64,000 nt of DNA from Carettochelys insculpta (GCF_033958435.1 NC_134137.1:126066001-126130000); one strand, 5' to 3'; shown: positions 25,401-35,347, counted from the first letter of the stretch. Translations and numbers: made by a program. The notes: generated by a model from the sequence alone, not told the origin.

Positions 25401-26164
25401 GTCAAGTGTTTGAACATCACTGAGTGGTGTATAGAAACAAAGATGATTATATTTGTTTCTAATGAGTTAAAAGCTAACATTTTTTTATTTCAGTTTTGTA
25501 GTAGGAGACAGAATAAAATTCTTATTATGAGTCACTAATTGTTTGAAATGGCATTTCATGTTTGTTTTATGAGAATATTTTTGTTTAGTAAACATGTCAG
25601 TAGAGTATATAACTGACATAACAACACATATAGCTGAGAACTAAATGTGCTACAAAACTGGTTAAGCTGTGTGTTGTAAACACACCTCATGTTATTATGC
25701 TGCTATGAATTTGTCATATTCTTTGGTCTTATACAGCTAACTCATTGATCCACTAACATTGGGAACTTAGATATTTCAACTATCTGAGACTGGTGACTTT
25801 CCCAAAAGTTAGGTCTTCTGTACACTTTCCCTACAAAAACTCTTGAAATGAAATGTTCCCATTTTTAACTGAATGCCAAGTAATTCAGAGAACAAATGTC
25901 ATACATTTCTTGATATCACTTAGCTGAACGTTTTTTTGTCAAGCATCAGGATTCAGACTGTAAACAATCAAAGCAATATTTCGCTTTCTTTTTTGTGCTA
26001 CAGGTGTCTAGCATTTTATATTTCTTTGGAATTAAAGTCATAATCTGCTAAATATCAGGGGCTACATTCTAATGTCCTCATTCACACTGAGTTATGACTA
26101 CTCCTCAGAGCCAATGAGACTGCTGTATAGCAAATTGCTATTCCATATGATAAGGTTATCAAAC
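22466..26164. other. Unique AT-rich DNA, no gene seen
   Basis: Apart from a short GA-rich simple repeat near 24718, nothing is recognisable. Confidence 0.5.
24716..24747. repeat. (GA)n simple repeat
   Basis: A short purine tract of GAGA units with a few interruptions. Confidence 0.85.
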
Positions 26165-26275
26165 TCTGGAGAAATGGGTCTGTCCCACAAAAGCTCATTA
26201 CTTAATAAATCATTTTGTTAGTCTTTAAAGTGCTACAAGACTGCTGCTTTGTTTTGTTAAAACTCTAGTCCCGTG
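26165..26275. mobile_element. Half of a foldback MITE
   Basis: Phrases atgggtctgtcccacaaaag, tcattacttaataaatcatt and gtctttaaagtgctacaaga match the right arm of the elements at 11195-11794 and 53920-54050. The other arm is absent. Confidence 0.65.
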
Positions 26276-27164
26276 AGGCTGCCTATTAACAAAGACACTG
26301 GATTCCTCTTTCATTGTTTGGACTATCTTAGGATCCATACATATAAGTAGATGTTGGGAGGAAAAAGGATGATGAAGGTCTGCAAGGCTTACATGCCAGG
26401 AATGATCAGAACTTTGGTGTCCTGGTAGAAAGCAGAGCATGCTAAAGCCTCCAATGGATATTGTTTATAATTTCAGGTTTGAGCCAATCGGCTTGTGACA
26501 TCCATCAGTGAGGGTTCTGGACAATTGTTGATTGCCTAAAAAATATTTCAGGTGGTTTGGGATGGAGAAACCATACCTCACATCCAAAGTGATCCTTAAC
26601 CATCCTTCCTTTCAGAATACAGTGAATATCCAGAACAGCACTGATTTCCAGAAGGTTCTCTAAAATATCATGAAAGGAATCTTGCAAGCATTCTGAGCTA
26701 GTTCCCCTTCCAAAGCCCTGGAGACTGTCTGCAACAACATGCCCTTTGTGTCAATATTCTAGCTCCTGTTTGTTACAGTTTCAAAAAGATGTCTTAATTG
26801 TCCCATGCTTTTAAAATCTGTCCCTTTCTAGATTTCATAAATCTAAGCCTTTGACGATTTAATCAAATGTTTCCAGTTCTACCTCAATGAATAAAACTAA
26901 AACGTAGTTCAATATGCATTAACTAAGACACCTGTTACTTTTTAAACATTTTGTTAGTGGTAAGATAAGCCAGTTCAAAAAAACATGACTAAATTAAAAC
27001 CGATTCTCAGTAGGGAGCGCAGGCATAGGAAATAAGAGTGAGGCGGGGATAGGAGGGGATCTTCAGCAACCCCAGGCTTTGCACCCAGCTTGGCCTCATG
27101 CCAGGGACCCAGCTGCAAGCCCACACCCAGAGCCACCCAGGGTCTTCCGTACTCCAAATCACGT
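26276..27164. other. Noncoding DNA
   Basis: No gene is recognised. Open frames on the minus strand (26225-26440, 26505-26687) lack a domain or splice context. Confidence 0.4.
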
Positions 27165-27288
27165 GATGTTATGCTAACGAGGGGCAGCGAATTTGCATCC
27201 ACACCTCATTAGCATCTTTCCCTCCATGTTTTAGCATGCCACTTAGGACTGAAGTGGCCTGTGTAGAAACAGCCACAGAGTCTATGTT
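27165..27288. mobile_element. One end of a TIR MITE
   Basis: The stretch contains cacctcattagcatctttcc and ends ggcctgtgtagaaacagcc. It resembles, in complement, the start of the split element at 40100. The opposite end is not recognised. Confidence 0.4.
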
Positions 27289-27293
27289 TACAC

Positions 27294-27400
27294 TAAGAAC
27301 AAGAAGTCCTGTGGCACCTCATAGACTCACAGATATTTTGGAGCATAAGCTTTCGTGGGCAAAGACCCACTTCTGCTGGAAGGAGTCAGAAGCAACCAAG
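27294..27400. mobile_element. Half of a foldback MITE
   Basis: The arm aacaagaagtcctgtggcac, agatattttggagcataagc, tttcgtgggcaaagacccac is the left arm of the family seen complete at 1149-1330. The right arm is missing. Confidence 0.7.
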
Positions 27401-27765
27401 GCCGGGTTCAATACCTAGGGGTTCCTTTTCATCCATCTCACACAGAACCAGCTCGAGCCCCCACCCAGTAGCCTGGGAAATTCACACACCCCGGCAATGC
27501 TTCCCCACTTGCCAGCACAGAGTCTGATTGTAGAAAAGAACTTTTAATGAAAGAGGCAGAAAAGGTCAACTGGCATAAGCCTGGGAAAATACCACCCCCA
27601 GAGTTCATAACCAATCCTCAAGTAACTGTCCCAGTTCAAATGGACTGAGCCATGTCCTGGCCTCTCAGGCTCACCAGTCCAATACTGTAAACAGCCAATC
27701 GACATACCGAAACTTTCTTCGTACCCCCACTTCAAATGCCCTACTTACAACTCGGTCCAGTCTGT
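27401..27765. other. Noncoding DNA
   Basis: No gene or repeat end is recognised. Confidence 0.35.
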
Positions 27766-27922
27766 AAATATGTCTACACTAGAGGATTTTGTTGACAAAA
27801 TCTGGGGAACATCCAGATTCCCAAGATGTTCTTTCAACAGTATATTGACAGAAAGCAGCATCATTGTTGACAGTCTTATCCCACTCTCCACAAGGCATAA
27901 CACCAACAAAAAGACAGTCTGT
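27766..27922. mobile_element. Left part of older TIR element interrupted by the Harbinger transposon
   Basis: It starts near atatgtctacactagaggat and includes ttttgttgacaaaatctggg. The complement of this segment matches 49235-49416 over almost its full length. The element resumes at 31683 and ends at 31926 with tctagacatagcc, so the Harbinger transposon landed inside it. Confidence 0.65.
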
Positions 27923-28199
27923 AGCCGCGTCTACACAAGCCAGCTACTTTGAAGTAGCCGTGCCAACTTCGAAATAGTGCCCGCTGTGTCTATACATGGC
28001 AAGCGCTATTTCAAAGTTGAAATCAACGTAAGGCGGTGAGACGTCGAAGTCGCTATCCCCATCAGAAGATGGGAATAGCGCCCTACTTCGACATTGAACA
28101 TGTAGGCGATCCGCGTCCCGCAACATCAAAATAGTGGGCTCCTCCATGGCAGCCATCAGCTGAGGGGTTGAGAGACATTCTCTCCAGCCCCTGAGCTCT

Positions 28200-29785
28200 A
28201 TGGTGGCTGCGTGCAGCAGCCCCTTAAAGCTCCCTGCCCCCTTATTTCCTGTGCAGGAAGCTGAGAGCCCGTGCAGGCAGCTGCTGGGGCTCTGGGGTGA
28301 GGAGGAGGTGCTCCAGGTAATGGGGAGCAAGAGGCGAAACACGGATGCGTTCGCTCGGCTGGCTGAGGGCCTGGCTGCCCGGGGTCACCCTGCCCGCACT
28401 CCTGACCATGTCAGGAGTAAAGTCAAGGACCTGCGGCTGGGTTATGCCCGGGCCCAGGACACGGCCAGCCAATCTGGGGCCGCTCCCGCCACTTGCCCCT
28501 TTTACAGGGATCTCAGGGCCATCCTGGGCCCCCGGTACACCTCCTCCCCCCTGGCCACTCTTGACACATTGGCCAATGAGCCCCAGCAGGCCCCGGAGAC
28601 AGAGTCCGCCCCGGAGGCAAGCTCTGCACCCCAGGGTCTCCCCCAGGAACCCATCCCTGGGACGCTGGAGGAGGAAGACGGCTGTTCCTCCAGCGACGGG
28701 GGGCTCTGCATCGCCCTCCCGTCCCGCAGCTCCAGCAGGGCGTCCGCCCAATGGGTGTCCCCCGAACGTGGGAGCAGAGCATCAGGTATGTACCCCCCCG
28801 GTGCACACCCCCGGGGTTAAGGGGCAGGGACAAGAGACATGACCAAGGCCCTCCACATGCCCAGATGACCATGGCCCCAAGGACAGCAGTGTCATGTCCC
28901 TCAGAAGAGTGCATCAGCCCCTGCCCCCCCCCAGCAGGACAGCACCATGCCCCATCCCTGGGGATGGGGGGAGCGGAACCTAGGGTCCCCCGGGGGGGGC
29001 ACACCCATCATCAGCAGCAGCATCTCCAGGGGACGGGGATGGGGAACCAGCAGCAGAGGGGTGGGGGGACAAGGGCCACGGGTCAGGGCCCACACTAACG
29101 GCTGTCTCCACTCGTTCCCCCCTGTGTTCTGCAGCTGCACCATCGGAGGGCCCGGAGAGCGCTGGCGAGGTGTCAGTGGTCCCGGAGAGCCCACCGGGGC
29201 CATCCCAGCAGGCCAGCCCCTCGGCGGAGCACCAACCAGCCCCAGGACGAGGCTGATGGAGGAGCCACCCACAGACAGCCACAGACCCCCAGCTGCTCGC
29301 GCCCCTCTGGTGTCAGCTGGAGGTGTCGGAGCGGCGCCTGAGGGTGGAGTGGCGGCTAGAGCTCCAGGAGAGAGCACTGACCTGGCGCCAGGAGGCTTGG
29401 GGGGCCTTCATGTGCACTTTTGAGCACATTGCACAGCACCTGGCCCCCCCTTGCCGCGCCGCCCGCTGCTCTGCCCCCTGCTGCACCATCCACTGCTCCA
29501 CCTGCCCCTCCACCTGCCGTCCCTCCACCGTCTGCCACCCTGGGGCCTGCCGCCAAGGGGGACCATGGGCCTGCGGACACTGGCTGGCCATATTTGCCAG
29601 TTGTCCTGGCCCCCATGCAGCCTCGACCAGGGCTCCAGCCGAGGCGTGGGTCACGCCCCCCAACACCGGGCGCTGGACATTGGGGCGTGGGGCCGAGGAC
29701 GTGGCCCCCACCTTTGTACATATTCCCCCATGTTGTAAATAGTTTTTGTTGGACCCCTGTTTTAGTAGCTGCCCCCCCCATGTAA
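28200..29785 (+). CDS. Harbinger Myb/SANT-like DNA-binding protein, two exons, broken
   Basis: This is the accessory gene of the transposon. In characterised Harbinger systems the Myb-like partner binds the transposase and DNA and helps bring the transposase into the nucleus and onto the element ends. Exon 1 (28200-28785) encodes a Myb/SANT-like trihelix domain at about residues 28-105: an LLGLWGEEEVLQVM helix, then KRRNTDAFARLAEGLAARGH, then RTPDHVRSKVKDLRLGY, then CPFYRDLRAILG. A donor GTATGT follows and the acceptor ttctgcag ends at 29134, giving a phase-1 intron of 349 bp. Exon 2 continues as a Pro/Ser/Glu-rich stretch but meets a TGA at 29254-29256. The same frame then carries a charged helix (SERRLRVEWRLELQERAL), and a C7 run at 29444-29450 shifts it into a Pro/Ala-rich frame that ends at TAA 29783-29785. 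The ATG at 28200 is chosen because both related MITEs keep an ATG at the same place; an in-frame ATG at 28321 is an alternative. Confidence 0.75.
28786..29134 (+). other. Intron of the Myb-like gene
   Basis: It begins GTATGTACC and ends ttctgcag. Removing it joins a G to CT, making an alanine codon and keeping the frame open to the TGA at 29254. It is G-rich and holds no other feature. Confidence 0.6.
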
Positions 29786-29852
29786 ATAGCTCCCCCCTTT
29801 TCTTCTGTTATAATAATATGGTTGCACTGTTTTGTTTGAAACAACATTTCCA

Positions 29853-29858
29853 TTTATT
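29853..29858 (-). terminator. Poly(A) signal of the transposase gene
   Basis: The minus strand reads AATAAA here, about 130 bases beyond the transposase stop codon. It lies in the AT-rich gap between the two convergent genes. Confidence 0.6.
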
Positions 29859-29987
29859 TCAAAGAAAAGTGTGTGTGGGGGGTGTGCTCTCGGGTTCTCT
29901 GTGGTGTGGGTGTGGGGGCAGGGAGTGTTGTGGAGGATGGGGGTGGGGTGCAGTGGGTGGCTCACCCACAGCTGGCACTGCCTGCAT

Positions 29988-31354
29988 TCACCCCGCAGCC
30001 TGGTCAAAATGGGCCCGCAGGGCCTCCCGGACCCGGATCCCCTCAGGGTCGACCTGGCGGCTGGGGGCAGCGGGTGGCTGGACGTCGGCCCTGCCAGCCT
30101 CCACAGCCCAGCCCTGGAAGAAGGCCTCTCCCTTCCTCTCCACCAGGTTGTGGAGTGCACTGCACGTGCCCACAGCCTGGGGGATGTTGGTGAGGCCTGC
30201 ATCCAGGAGGCTGAGGAAACACCTCCAGCGCCCTTTGAGGCGGCCGAAGGTGCGCTCGACCACCTGGCACGCATGGTTCAAGCGCGTGTTGAACCGCTTC
30301 TGGCTGGCTGTGACACAGCCCATGTAAGGGTGCATGAGCCAGGGCCGGAGGGGGTACGCCACGTCTGCGACGATGCAGAGGGGCATGGTGGTGTCCCCCA
30401 CAGGGATCTCCCTCTGGGGGATGTAGGTCCCCGCCTCCAGCCGGAGGCACAGGCCCAAATTTCTGAAGACCCAGGCGTTGTGGGTGCTGCCAGGCCAGCC
30501 AACATAAATGTCCAGGAAGCGGCCCCAGCTGTCCACCAAGGCCTGGAGGATCATGGAGTGGTATCCCTTCCTATTGAGGAAGCGTCCTCCGCTGTGCTCC
30601 GGGGCACGGAAGGGGATATGGGTCCCATCCAGAGCCCCAAAGCAATTTGGGAAGCCCAGGCTGGCAAACCCTGCGATGGCAGCATCCGGGTCCCCAAGCC
30701 ACATGAGCCTGTGGAGGAGCAGGGCATTGATTGCGTGGATGACCTGCAGGGGAAGGACATGAGAGAGCACTGGTGAGGGGTGTGCAGGGTGTGCAGGGTG
30801 TGTGGCTCCCCCCTCCCCCCAAGGGTTCCCCCCCGGGCTCCTCCCCCCCGGGTCCTCTTACCTCCATGAGGACAGCCCCAACGGTGGCCTTGCCCACGCT
30901 GAACTGCTGCCCTACGGATCGGTAGCTGTCTGGAGAGGCCAGCTTCCAGACAGCGATGCTGACCTGTTTCTCGACGGTGAGGGCACATCGCATGGAGGTG
31001 TCCTGGTGCCGTAAGGCAGGGGTGAGCCACTGGCAGAGCTCCAGGAATGTCTGCCGGCTCATCCGGAAATTCCAGAGCCAGCGGTCGTTGTCCCACTCGC
31101 CGAGCACCAGCTGCTTCCACCAGTCTGTGCTCGTGGTGTAGCTCCACAGCCGGCGGTGTGTGCGGCGGGAGGGGGGCTGGGAGGGCAGCAAGGTCTGGGG
31201 CTGCTTCCTCCTCCCCTGGGGGCAGCTTATCTTCCTCAAATAAAAGATGGTCAGCTGCCTCCTGCATGGCACTGAACAGGGCAAGCACTGCTCCTCCAGG
31301 GGCAGGTGTGTGGACCTCTGGCTGCTGCTGCTGCTGCTGCTGCTGGGGGTCCAT
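29988..31354 (-). CDS. PIF/Harbinger DDE transposase (HARBI1-like), two exons, one frameshift
   Basis: The enzyme excises and inserts the element at 3-bp targets. Exon 1 (31354-30862) starts MDP followed by eight glutamines, passes an acidic stretch (LLFEEDKLPPGEEEAAPDL), changes frame at a G6 run (31171-31176 on +), and then encodes the N-terminal helical domain: STDWWKQLVLGEWDNDRWLW, NFRMSRQTFLELCQWLTPAL, VEKQVSIAVWKLAS. A phase-0 intron (30861-30744, GTAAGA to CTGCAG) follows. Exon 2 encodes the DDE catalytic core with GALDGTHIPF, ADVAYPLRPWLMHPY and VVERTFGRLKGRW. The two aspartates and the glutamate are present, with 35 residues between the second Asp and the Glu, as in human HARBI1. The GS.HDA motif usual in the family reads GSTHNA. 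The stop is TGA at 29988. Ignoring one extra base, the product would be about 415 residues, a normal family length. MDP is taken as the start because the related MITEs keep MNP plus glutamines here. Confidence 0.85.
30744..30861 (-). other. Intron of the transposase gene
   Basis: Read on the minus strand it starts GTAAGAGGACC and ends tccttcccctgcag. It is 118 bp and phase 0, and splicing joins the helical domain (AVLMEV) directly to VIHAINALLLHRL of the catalytic exon. Confidence 0.75.
31322..31345 (-). repeat. (CAG)8 tract coding polyglutamine
   Basis: Eight CAG codons follow the presumed transposase start. The deletion derivatives at 36618 and 63289 carry shorter or interrupted versions at the same place. 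Confidence 0.9.
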
Positions 31355-31425
31355 GCTGCTTCCACAGGGTGTGCATGCTTGTGGCTCTGCAGACCGCATG
31401 CTGTGCAGGCTGAGTGTGTCTGGGA

Positions 31426-31441
31426 AGGGCCCTTTAAGGGA
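31426..31441 (-). promoter_or_regulatory. Conserved CCCTTAAAGGGCCC upstream of the transposase start
   Basis: The palindromic phrase lies about 75 bases before the transposase ATG. It is kept unchanged in both MITEs (near 36876 and 63548). The TTAAAG core could serve as a weak TATA substitute. The function is inferred from position and conservation only. Confidence 0.25.
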
Positions 31442-31682
31442 GTGACTTGCTGTTGCCCCAGAAGTGCTAGTCCACCCTGTGACCCTGTCTGCAGCTGTTC
31501 CTGGCACCCTTATTTTGATGTGGGCCACTTTGGTGTGTAGACGCTCCCCTGCAGCGCCTACTTCAATGTAGTGCTGCCCAACGTCGACGTTGAACATCAA
31601 CAGCACCAGCCCTGGAGGATGTGTAGATTTCGCTACATTGAAATAAGCTATTTCGATGTAGCATCCCTGTGTAGACGTAGCC

Positions 31683-31926
31683 TGTATGTACTGGGGTGGG
31701 GGGCGGGGCGAAGAGGGCCTCTGTAAACAGAGAGGGCTTCAGGGACACTGAGCAGCCCTGTCTGCTGTGCTTCCAGTTGGCCATTTTGTTGAGAGAGTGG
31801 CCAGGCTGTCTGTTAAGACAAAGCTGATCGTTCGGTAATTGGCCACGATCTATTACAGAAGTTTTGGCAGAAGATACCTTCTGATAAAAACTTCCGTCAA
31901 TAAATCGCTGTAATCTAGACATAGCC
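31683..31926. mobile_element. Right part of the interrupted older TIR element
   Basis: Beginning with the second copy of the TGT duplication, it runs through attttgttgagagagtggcc to the terminal tctagacatagcc at 31921-31926. It pairs with 27766-27922 as the host of the Harbinger insertion. Confidence 0.6.
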
Positions 31927-31932
31927 AGACAG

Positions 31933-31990
31933 AAACACACACACACACACACAAACAGGGAGAGCGAGAGAGAGCGAGAGAGAGAGCTGG
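31933..31990. repeat. (CA)n followed by (GA)n microsatellites
   Basis: A run of CA units (about 31935-31953) is followed by GAGAGC/GAGA units (about 31960-31988). Confidence 0.9.
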
Positions 31991-32040
31991 TTTTACTTCA
32001 TGTTTTTGTACACCTTTCTGACAAATTCTTCTCCTCAACA

Positions 32041-32337
32041 CAGTAAATGCTCAGTTATGTGGCACCCAGATAACCGGCACATTTAGTTAACCAGCACGCT
32101 GTGGGATGGCTGACCCACTATGGCCAGCTGCCATGGGGCTGGTTCCCTGGCTGGTGCTTGAAGAACAAGCCAGCTGCCTGGCCAGGGCTGTCAGAGTGAA
32201 GCCAGATGCTCACTGACCGGCTGGGAGCTGGAGGGGCAGAGCGTAGCCAGCTGCTGGCCCCAGCTTGACTATCTGGCACGTTTTATTAGCTGGCATCCCC
32301 AGTTCCCCAGGGATGCTGGATAATAAAGCTTTCACTG
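32041..32337. mobile_element. pogo/Tigger-like MITE
   Basis: The left end CAGTAAATGCTCAGTTATGT and the right end, complement of CAGTGAAAGCTTTATTATCC, are inverted repeats starting with the CAGT typical of pogo-type elements. The right flank is TA and the left flank CA, compatible with a decayed TA duplication. The body is noncoding and contains degenerate ggctgg/ccagct repeats. Confidence 0.65.
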
Positions 32338-32817
32338 TACCTCTCTTTTCTGGCTCCCTGGTGTTACATAAACTGAGACTTCCTCATTTAGCCACCTCTA
32401 TATCCATTCGCAATGTATAACTTACACCAATTTACATACTCTCTGAATTTGCCTCAAAGATGATGAAAAAGGGAATAATTAGCCAAACTGATTTGCCTAA
32501 GCAGCCTTCTCATTCTAAACTCTAAATAAAAAGTGTGATCAAGATGGTATATTCAAACCTGAAGAGTTTCAGCTGAAGAAGAGTGATGAGAGTCTAAATA
32601 TTGCCAAAAAAACTCAGAAAAAGCCCACCGTTTTATGAATGGATCTGCACCTGTGGGAAACATCAAAGACAGCATGTCCTTCTCTTTGAACTGTATTCTC
32701 TTTTATCCTTAATTTTTCTTTTTTAAAAATATCCATGCTATTAACTTCCTGGTGCTTTCCCTCCGACATCTGCCTTTAGGCCCAGTTATAGCTGTAGCCC
32801 ATATGGCTATAGGCTGT
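32338..32817. other. Noncoding DNA
   Basis: No gene or repeat is recognised. Confidence 0.4.
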
Positions 32818-33040
32818 AACAATAGAATAGATGCACAGATTCTGGGGCCAGAAGGGACCACTGTGTTCATCCAGTCTGACTTCCTGTGTGACACAGGCCA
32901 AAGAACTAATTATTCCCCAGAGTAATTGCTAAAGCTTTTCTTTAAGAAAAGCATCCAATCTTGATTTAAAAGTGGAGAGTGACAGAAAATTCATCTCAAC
33001 TCTTGAATAAATTGTTCCAATGAGCAGTTACTCTCACTGT
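32818..33040 (-). mobile_element. CR1-related LINE 3' fragment (older subfamily)
   Basis: On the plus strand it reads tagaatagatgcacagattc then ggccagaagggaccactgtg and tcatccagtctgacttcctg. This is the complement of the tail of an older CR1 subfamily. It is diverged and noncoding. Confidence 0.65.
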
Positions 33041-33116
33041 TGGAACATATGCCTTATTTCCTATCTGAATTTGTCTATCTTCAGCTTTCAATCATGGATA
33101 TCATATATATCAGGGT

Positions 33117-33470
33117 GTCAGGGTATATATATCAGGATATATTAGGGTGTCATAAGGAGGAGGGAGAAAACTTTTTCTTTTTGGCCTCTGAGGATAGAAC
33201 AAGAGGCAATGGACTTAAACTGCAGCAAGGGAGGTTTAGGTTGGACATTAGGAAAAAGTTCCTAACTGTCAGGGTGGTCAAACAGTGGAATAAATTGCCA
33301 AGGGAGGTAGTGGAACCTCCATCGCTGGAGATATTTAAGAACACATTAGATAAATGTCTACCAGGGATGGTTTAGACAGTTCTTGGCCCTGCCATTGGGA
33401 CAGGGGGCTGGACTCGATGGCCTCTTAAGGTCCCTTCCAGTCCTAGTGTTCTATGATTCTGTGATTCCCT
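33117..33470 (+). mobile_element. CR1 LINE 3' fragment
   Basis: Part of the final ORF2 codons is readable at 33150-33375 (ASEDRTRGNGLKLQQGRFRL, then VVKQWNKLPREVVEPPSLEI). It is followed by ggctggactcgatggcctct and the gtgttctatgattctgtgat terminal repeat. The copy is heavily 5'-truncated but its last frame is still open to the natural stop. Confidence 0.88.
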
Positions 33471-33562
33471 TTCTCTGTAAAACTGGAGAGCCCATTGCTA
33501 AATATTTGTTCCTCTTGTAGGCACAGACTGTATGCAAGCCACTTTTAACCTTTCGTTAAGCT

Positions 33563-33690
33563 AAAACAAGGAGTCTGGTGGCACCTAAAAGATTAATTAT
33601 TTTATTTTATTTGGTAGACTTTAAGGTGTCATAGGACTCCTTGGTTTTTCTGAGACAGACTAACATGGCCACCTCTCTGAAGTTTGTTCA
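33563..33690. mobile_element. Degenerate foldback MITE
   Basis: The phrases acaaggagtctggtggcacc and ggtgtcataggactccttgg face each other across about 60 bp, and gacagactaacatggccacc follows. This is the same family pattern as 51345-51430, with a shorter loop. Confidence 0.55.
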
Positions 33691-34055
33691 GCTGAGTAGA
33701 CTCAGTCACCATAAGTACATTTTTAATCTTTAATCATTCTTGCGGCTCTTTTCAGAAACCTGTCCAATTTATCTACATCCTTCTTGAATTGTGGGCATCA
33801 GAACATTAGATAGAGTACTGAAGGGCCAGTCACACCACTGCTACATGCAGAAATAAAATAACTTCTTTACTTCTAGTTGAGATTCTCCTGTTCATACAGA
33901 ATCACATTAGCTATTTGGGCCAGAGAGTCACACTGGGAATTCATGTTTGAGTGATCATATAACCCAAGAGCCTAACAGTTCTAGAGCCATTGCTTCCCAG
34001 AAGACCCCAGCCTGTAAGTAGGATGTTGATTCTTTGTTCCTAGCTGAATATATTT
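33691..34055. other. Noncoding DNA
   Basis: The part at 33715-33960 resembles an old CR1-type fragment in wording (cttttcagaaacctgtccaa), but I could not establish its strand or limits. No gene is seen. Confidence 0.3.
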
Positions 34056-35060
34056 GGGTTATGTGTACACTGCACAGCCCACGTGGCAGCATTTAGGGTA
34101 TGTGGAATTATGTGTGGCAGTGAAAAGCAGGCTGCATCCATGATGCAGCATATGGTAGGAGAGAAGCAGCAGGGAAAGGCTCAGCAGCCAATTCTTTCTG
34201 CTGGGCAGGGAAAAGCTCTAGGAGTTCCCCACTGCTGGAGCCTTTCCCCATGACAAAGATAGGCTCCTGCGGCAGAGAGCTGCCAGCCAACATTAGAGAG
34301 TTTCTGGAGTATCTCCCCGGTGCAGGGAAAGTCTCCTGCAGTAGGAAGCTGTGGATCTAGCCTGTTAATGGGAAATTTTCTCTCTGGTGGGCGAAGGCTC
34401 TGGCAAGGAAAGACTCCCACAGAGGGGAACTGCTGGAGTGTTTCCCTTTTCCCTCCCCACTGCTGGAATCTCTATTGGCAGAGGGGAAAGATTCCAGCAG
34501 TGTTGTGGCCAGGCCTGCCAACTGGGGTTGGTGTGGGGTTGCGGGAACAAGAGCAGTCAACTGCATTGGGGACTGGTGATTCAAAGGTCCCAGAGCTCCT
34601 GGTTACCACCACTGCTGCAGTAGCAGCAGCAATGACTGGCAACTCTGGGGCCCTTTGAAATGCTGTGGGAGCATCACTACGCCATTCTGCATGGCTTCTG
34701 AGTGCTGTGGGGTGGGCAGGTCACAAAGCCGTGCTTCGGCCGCACTAAGGGCTGGCTGTTCTTGTCTCTCCCCTTCATTCCAAAGTTCTGACCCCTCCAG
34801 GGTGTTGATCTGGGCCACTGGCACACCTGCCCCTGGGCCTGCAGTGGCCGTCAGCCCCACAGGTGGTGGCAATGAGTTATTACACCAACAAAACAGCAGA
34901 GTAGATGAGGGAGTCATGACTTGTGCAACTACTCAGCCTCATAGGGTACTTACTGCAGTACATAACCACAGGATTCAGGGGTGTCTTTACTTACCTAAGC
35001 TGTGCCTCACTGTCTGTACTGCATACATTGCCAAAAGCACTGTGTAGTGTGGACATACCC
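34056..35060. mobile_element. 1-kb non-autonomous TIR element
   Basis: The ends GGGTTATGTGTACACTGCAC and the complement of GGGTATGTCCACACTACACA are inverted repeats. The interior is GC-richer than its flanks and has recurring ctgctggagtgtttccc and ggaaagactcc phrases. The open frames on both strands show no domain. No target duplication was found. The superfamily is uncertain, possibly hAT. Confidence 0.5.
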
Positions 35061-35347
35061 TTACTTTTAGCTGTATTAAAATCCATGCTGTTTGTTACTA
35101 TTAATTTGTTATGGTCCAAAAGAAGTGCAGTAAGATTTTCAAAAGAGCTCAGTAGCTGGCAAACTCCGCTCCACTTGAAAGCAATAGAAATTTTACCATT
35201 GGCTTAATTCAACAGAAAAAGACCACGTCACCAGGCTACCAAGGGAGTGTGTGGGATCCTTATCACAGGAGTATTTTAAGATTAGAATTTAAAAAAAAAT
35301 TGTTAGAAATGGTCCAGACATATTAACTATTCAGCTAGTGACTATTA
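35061..35347. other. Noncoding DNA
   Basis: No gene or repeat end is recognised. Confidence 0.35.

Larger units (their letters stand above)
27923..31682. mobile_element. Autonomous PIF/Harbinger transposon, 3.76 kb
   Basis: The left end reads AGCCGCGTCTACAC and the right end is the complement of GGCTACGTCTACAC. A 3-bp TGT (27920-27922 and 31683-31685) flanks both sides. The subterminal regions repeat TTCGAAATAGC-like palindromes. Two genes are inside: a Myb/SANT-like DNA-binding protein on + and a DDE transposase on -. They converge with about 200-250 bp between their ends. The element is far richer in G, C and CpG than its flanks, which suggests recent arrival. Each gene has one apparent homopolymer indel and the Myb-like gene also has a TGA. 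Copies at 36618-37328 and 63289-63999 are internally deleted relatives in inverted orientation relative to this one. Confidence 0.9.

Noticed and set aside
28242..29377. Minus-strand open frames of 158-169 codons opposite the Myb-like gene
   Set aside because: They are Gly/Pro/Arg-rich shadows of the GC-rich Myb-like gene and its intron, without domains or conserved starts.
29832..30776. 314-codon open frame on + antisense to the transposase
   Set aside because: It lies opposite the transposase catalytic exon in GC-rich DNA, where the antisense frame is open by composition. It shows no domain, whereas the minus strand has the DDE motifs and splice sites.
28200..31400. Host CpG island and gene promoter
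   Set aside because: The CpG-rich region coincides exactly with the Harbinger element and ends at its boundaries.
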